Translations under genes and position numbers: made by a program
In this document: one piece after another, positions 60,640 through 64,000 of the stretch
Position numbering within the stretch: the stretch's first letter is position 1
Layout: each line of letters starts with the position of its first letter
The notes under the pieces: generated by a model
The model's database searches: none
Told to the model about the DNA's origin: nothing
What the model saw: the letters and a program-made list of their open reading frames with translations, nothing else
From: Pseudomonadota bacterium
Lineage (GTDB): Bacteria; Pseudomonadota; Alphaproteobacteria; GCA-2746255
Direction: 5' to 3'
DNA: 64,000 nucleotides
NCBI GenBank assembly: GCA_040752895.1
Contig: JBFMHN010000003.1
Coordinates: forward strand, 86,001-150,000

Positions 60640-63231
60640 ATGGATTTTGAGAAATATACCGAACGTTCGCGTGGGTTCATCCAGGCGGCGCAAGGTCTGG
60701 CCCTTCGTGCCAGCCACCAGTTTTTAAAACCCGAACATGTGCTGAAGGTTCTGCTCGACGACGCGGAAGGTTTGGCCGCTTCGCTCATTTCGACGGCCGG
60801 CGGCAAAGCGGCCCAGGCCAAGGATGCCGTCGAGGCAGTGCTTGCAAAATTTCCGAAGGTTGAAGGCGGTGGCGCCGGTCAAGTCCACCTGGCGCCGGAA
60901 ACGGCGCGTCTTTTCGACCAGGCGGAGCAAATCGCCTCGAAAGCCGGGGACAGCTTCGTTACGGCCGAACGGCTCCTGTTGGCAATGGTGTTGGCCGTGG
61001 GCACGCCCGTGGCGAAGATTCTTCAGGAAGCCGGCGTTACGCCCCAAGGCCTGAACCGCGCGATCGAAGATCTGCGCAAGGGCCGCAAGGCGGATTCAGC
61101 GACCGCCGAGGAAGGCTACGACGCGCTTAAAAAATATGCGCGCGATCTCACCGCCGCCGCCCGCGATGGCAAGCTCGATCCCGTCATCGGGCGGGACGAG
61201 GAAATCCGCCGCACGATCCAGGTGCTGTCGCGCCGGACGAAGAACAACCCCGTTCTCATCGGCGAGCCCGGTGTTGGCAAGACGGCGATCGTCGAAGGTC
61301 TCGCCTTGCGGATCGTCAACGGTGACGTGCCGGAGGGCCTGAAACGCAAGAAGCTGATGGCGCTTGATCTCGGGGCACTGGTTGCCGGGGCGAAATTCCG
61401 TGGCGAATTCGAGGAGAGACTGAAGGCGGTCCTGGCGGAAGTTACCGGCGCCGAAGGCGAGATCGTTCTTTTCATCGACGAGCTGCACAACCTGGTCGGC
61501 GCCGGCCGGGCGGAAGGCTCCATGGATGCCTCGAATCTCCTGAAACCAGCGCTGGCGCGGGGCGAATTGCACTGTGTCGGCGCCACAACCCTCGATGAAT
61601 ACCGCAAGCATATCGAGAAAGACGCCGCCCTTGCCAGGCGGTTCCAGCCCGTTCTCATTGCTGAGCCTTCCCTCGAGGATACGATCTCTATTCTTCGCGG
61701 CTTGAAGGAAAAATACGAACTGCACCATGGGGTGCGCATTACGGACCCGGCAATCGTGGCGGCTGCCACGCTTTCGAACCGTTACATCACGGACCGTTTT
61801 CTCCCGGACAAGGCGATCGACCTGGTTGACGAGGCCGCCTCGCGGCTACGCATGGTCGTGGATTCGAAACCGGAAAAGATTGACGAACTTGATCGACGAA
61901 TTATCCAGCTCAAGATCGAACGGTCGGCGCTGCAGAAGGAGACCGATCCGGCTTCGCAAGACCGTTTGAAGAAGCTGGAAAAGGAATTGATTGGATTTGA
62001 GAGGCGCTCGCAAGAACTGACGAAAATCTGGCAAGCCGAGAAGGAGCAGATTCTCAGCGCCCATAAGCTGAAAGAACGGCTCGATCAAGCGCGAAACGAA
62101 CTCGATGTCGCCCAGCGTGGCGGCGATCTCAACCGGGCGGGCGAGCTCATGTATGGGGTTATCCCGGAGTTGGAGCGCAAGCTGCAGAAAGGGGAAGCGG
62201 AAGAAACCCACCGTATGTTGAACGAGGAGGTGACGGAAGCGGACATCGCAAGCGTCGTCGCTCGCTGGACGGGGATCCCGCTCGAAAAAATGCTCGAGGG
62301 CGAGAAGGAGAAGACGCTTCGCATGGAGGAAAGCCTCCATGCCCGCGTGGTTGGCCAGGACGAGGCGGTCGTTGCCGTCAGCAACGCCGTTCGCCGGGCG
62401 CGCGCCGGACTTCAGGATCCGAATCGGCCGCTGGGCTCCTTTCTCTTTCTCGGGCCCACCGGAGTCGGCAAGACGGAGCTTTCAAAAGCGCTCGCCGCCT
62501 TCCTCTTCGATGACGAAACGGCGATCACCCGCCTTGATATGTCGGAGTATATGGAAAAACATTCCGTCGCCCGCATGATCGGTGCGCCGCCCGGCTATGT
62601 CGGCTACGAGGAAGGCGGCGCGCTAACCGAGACCGTGCGGCGGCGGCCTTACCAGGTCATCCTGTTCGACGAGGTTGAGAAGGCGCACCCGGACGTCTTC
62701 AACATTCTTCTGCAGGTGCTGGACGATGGCCGGCTTACGGACGGCCAGGGGCGTGTCGTCGACTTCCGGAACGCGCTGATCATCCTGACGTCCAATCTGG
62801 GCGGCGATATCCTGGCCGGTCAGCGGGAAGGCGAAGACGCAAACGCCGTGCGCAACCAGATTATGGAAATTGTTCGGGCGGCCTTCCGGCCGGAATTTCT
62901 GAACCGGCTGGACGAGATTCTTCTTTTCCATCATCTGAAACGGGAACACATGGCGGAAATCGTCGAGATTCAACTGCGCCGACTTCGTGCTCGGCTGGAG
63001 GCGCGCAAAATTCGCCTCGATCTTGATAAGGAAGCGCTCGCCTGGCTAGCCGAAGCCGGCTACGATTCCGTTTATGGGGCCCGCCCCTTGAAACGGATCA
63101 TCCAGCGCCATCTCGAGAATCCGCTTTCGGTGCAGCTTCTGGAAGGCAGCCTTAAGGAAGGGGACGTCGTTCGCGTCTCGAAGGGCAAGGAAGGGCTCGT
63201 TCTCAAAGCCGCCAAGGCGAAGGCGGCCTAA
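60640..63231 (+). CDS. clpB: ATP-dependent disaggregase ClpB
   Basis: The 863-residue Hsp100 protein works with DnaK to rescue aggregated proteins. Seen: the N-terminal Clp repeats ([20 protein letters not shown]), Walker A of NBD1 in [25 protein letters not shown], the coiled-coil M-domain (about residues 405-525) that separates ClpB from ClpA, Walker A of NBD2 in [16 protein letters not shown], and [13 protein letters not shown] pore-loop sequence. Length is typical. A sigma-32-type promoter lies upstream. It converges on the M23 peptidase gene with a 12-base gap. Confidence 0.98.
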   Translation: MDFEKYTERSRGFIQAAQGLALRASHQFLKPEHVLKVLLDDAEGLAASLISTAGGKAAQAKDAVEAVLAKFPKVEGGGAGQVHLAPETARLFDQAEQIASKAGDSFVTAERLLLAMVLAVGTPVAKILQEAGVTPQGLNRAIEDLRKGRKADSATAEEGYDALKKYARDLTAAARDGKLDPVIGRDEEIRRTIQVLSRRTKNNPVLIGEPGVGKTAIVEGLALRIVNGDVPEGLKRKKLMALDLGALVAGAKFRGEFEERLKAVLAEVTGAEGEIVLFIDELHNLVGAGRAEGSMDASNLLKPALARGELHCVGATTLDEYRKHIEKDAALARRFQPVLIAEPSLEDTISILRGLKEKYELHHGVRITDPAIVAAATLSNRYITDRFLPDKAIDLVDEAASRLRMVVDSKPEKIDELDRRIIQLKIERSALQKETDPASQDRLKKLEKELIGFERRSQELTKIWQAEKEQILSAHKLKERLDQARNELDVAQRGGDLNRAGELMYGVIPELERKLQKGEAEETHRMLNEEVTEADIASVVARWTGIPLEKMLEGEKEKTLRMEESLHARVVGQDEAVVAVSNAVRRARAGLQDPNRPLGSFLFLGPTGVGKTELSKALAAFLFDDETAITRLDMSEYMEKHSVARMIGAPPGYVGYEEGGALTETVRRRPYQVILFDEVEKAHPDVFNILLQVLDDGRLTDGQGRVVDFRNALIILTSNLGGDILAGQREGEDANAVRNQIMEIVRAAFRPEFLNRLDEILLFHHLKREHMAEIVEIQLRRLRARLEARKIRLDLDKEALAWLAEAGYDSVYGARPLKRIIQRHLENPLSVQLLEGSLKEGDVVRVSKGKEGLVLKAAKAKAA

Positions 63232-63243
63232 GAAGAGCCCCGC

Positions 63244-64000
63244 TTATTTGTCGTCTTCGTTGCTGGCAAGCTGGGTTTGCAGGGGAAGCTTGGCAAACTG
63301 CTTGTCGATGTCGGCGCGCTTCGTTTCGAATTCGGCCAGCAACCGGCCCTCGAGTTTCAGGCCGGTCGGCAGATCCAACCCCATCGGATTCATCTGCTGG
63401 TCGAATTCGATGACTTCATAGTGAAGGTGAGGCCCCGTCGATCGCCCGGTCGTTCCGACATAGCCGATGATCTGGCCCTGGCGGACGCGCGCGCCCTTCC
63501 GTAGGCCGTTTGCATAGCTTTGGAGATGGGCGTAGGCGGTCTTGAAGCGGGAGTTGTGGCGGATGCGGATGTATTTCCCGTAACCGCCATACCAGTTCGC
63601 CCGTTCCACCACGCCGTTGCCGGAAGCGAAGACTGGCGTGCCGGTCGGCGCGGCAAAATCCACACCGCGGTGCATGCGCGTGTAGCCAAGGATGGGATGC
63701 CGCCGTTTCCCGAAACCGGAGCTGAGGCGGGCCCCATCGATAGGGGTGCGCATCAGAGCCCTTCGGACGCTTTCGCCCTTCGCGTTGAAATAATCCGTGA
63801 CCTCTTTCTCCGGGGAGAAGCGGTAGATCGGGTAAGGCTTGCCCCCCAGTATGAGTTCCGCGTAAAGCACGACTCCGTTGTGAACGACCCTTCCGTCTTC
63901 GTCCCGAAAACGCTCGAACATCATCTCGAAACTATCGCCCGAACGGATGTCGCGCTGGAAGTCAACGTCGAAGCTATAAATACGGATTAACTCGATAACG
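63244..64000 (-). CDS. M23-family peptidoglycan metallopeptidase (5' end outside window)
   Basis: The frame is open to the last base of the window, so the N-terminus, probably with signal peptide and LysM or OapA-like parts, is missing; 251 residues are visible. The segment SFDVDFQRDIRSGDSFEMMF precedes the LytM/M23 domain with zinc-binding motifs HRGVDFAAPTG (His and Asp) and GPHLHYEV (His-x-His), plus RLSSGFGKRRHPILGYTRMH. Such enzymes cut peptide cross-links in the periplasm or act as degenerate activators; the ligands here look intact. The ATG at 63924 is internal. Confidence 0.92.
   Translation of the reverse strand, partial: VIELIRIYSFDVDFQRDIRSGDSFEMMFERFRDEDGRVVHNGVVLYAELILGGKPYPIYRFSPEKEVTDYFNAKGESVRRALMRTPIDGARLSSGFGKRRHPILGYTRMHRGVDFAAPTGTPVFASGNGVVERANWYGGYGKYIRIRHNSRFKTAYAHLQSYANGLRKGARVRQGQIIGYVGTTGRSTGPHLHYEVIEFDQQMNPMGLDLPTGLKLEGRLLAEFETKRADIDKQFAKLPLQTQLASNEDDK

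Noticed and set aside
1..64000. CRISPR array or toxin-antitoxin locus
   Set aside because: No regularly spaced repeats were seen, and no small overlapping gene pair resembled a toxin-antitoxin module.

Overview
The window is a GC-rich, gene-dense stretch of an alphaproteobacterial chromosome, most like a Rhodospirillales-type aerobic heterotroph. The lineage is inferred from marker genes and their order: the C-terminus of the very large NAD-glutamate dehydrogenase, rsmB-rpe-heparinase-purH, hemC-hemD-Mic60-hemY, a DUF1674 (SDHAF4-like) protein, a HIG1-domain protein, a DUF4167 protein, argH-lptM-lysA divergent from a TlpA thioredoxin, ubiG next to lysC, and the ptsP-rodZ-ispG-hisS-prfA-prmC-DUF4167-clpB run. 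There is no rRNA and no CRISPR array. One tRNA (Thr-CGT) is present. No gap exceeds 300 bases.

Layout. 1-846: end of NAD-GDH. 877-12399 (minus): rsmB, rpe, a heparinase II/III-like protein, then a five-gene surface-polysaccharide cassette (FkbM methyltransferase, Wzy/O-antigen ligase-like protein, WecA-like transferase, SDR epimerase, CapD/WbpM-like dehydratase), then purH. 12456-18280: small housekeeping genes (SDHAF4-like, secreted nuclease, acsA, Rieske protein, EVE protein, gpsA, tsaD). 18374-22475: heme operon hemC-hemD-Mic60-like-hemY. 22509-22946: tRNA-Thr and a cold-shock gene.

23097-31651 is the most distinctive region, an iron/flavin island. It holds a cupredoxin and an FTR1 permease carrying an unusual C-terminal four-cysteine domain. 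Convergent to them is an operon for a porin, an FMN-binding protein with a covalent-flavin motif, a PepSY membrane protein and the flavin transferase ApbE. Divergent from that operon are a beta-barrel protein and a TonB-dependent receptor. Fur-like boxes lie at both control regions. I infer an iron-repressed system that moves electrons across the inner membrane to an exported flavoprotein and couples this to iron uptake.

31655-38573: lysA, lptM, argH, TlpA-like protein, hbd, etfA, etfB, PduO-type cobalamin adenosyltransferase and HIG1. 38654-40064: a three-gene phage-tail-like cassette. 40202-45513: the signature trio of the ethylmalonyl-CoA pathway (mcd, ccr, ecm), whose needs for ETF and adenosylcobalamin are met by genes on the other side of the phage-like cassette. 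With acsA, this points to growth on acetate or other C2 compounds. 45510-49408: NDUFAF5-like methyltransferase, comF, nitrilase-family amidase, a small methyltransferase and ubiG. 49572-63231 (plus): lysC, nitronate monooxygenase-like gene, ptsP, RodZ-like gene, ispG, hisS, prfA, prmC, DUF4167, and clpB behind a heat-shock-type promoter. 63244-64000: an M23 peptidase cut by the window edge.
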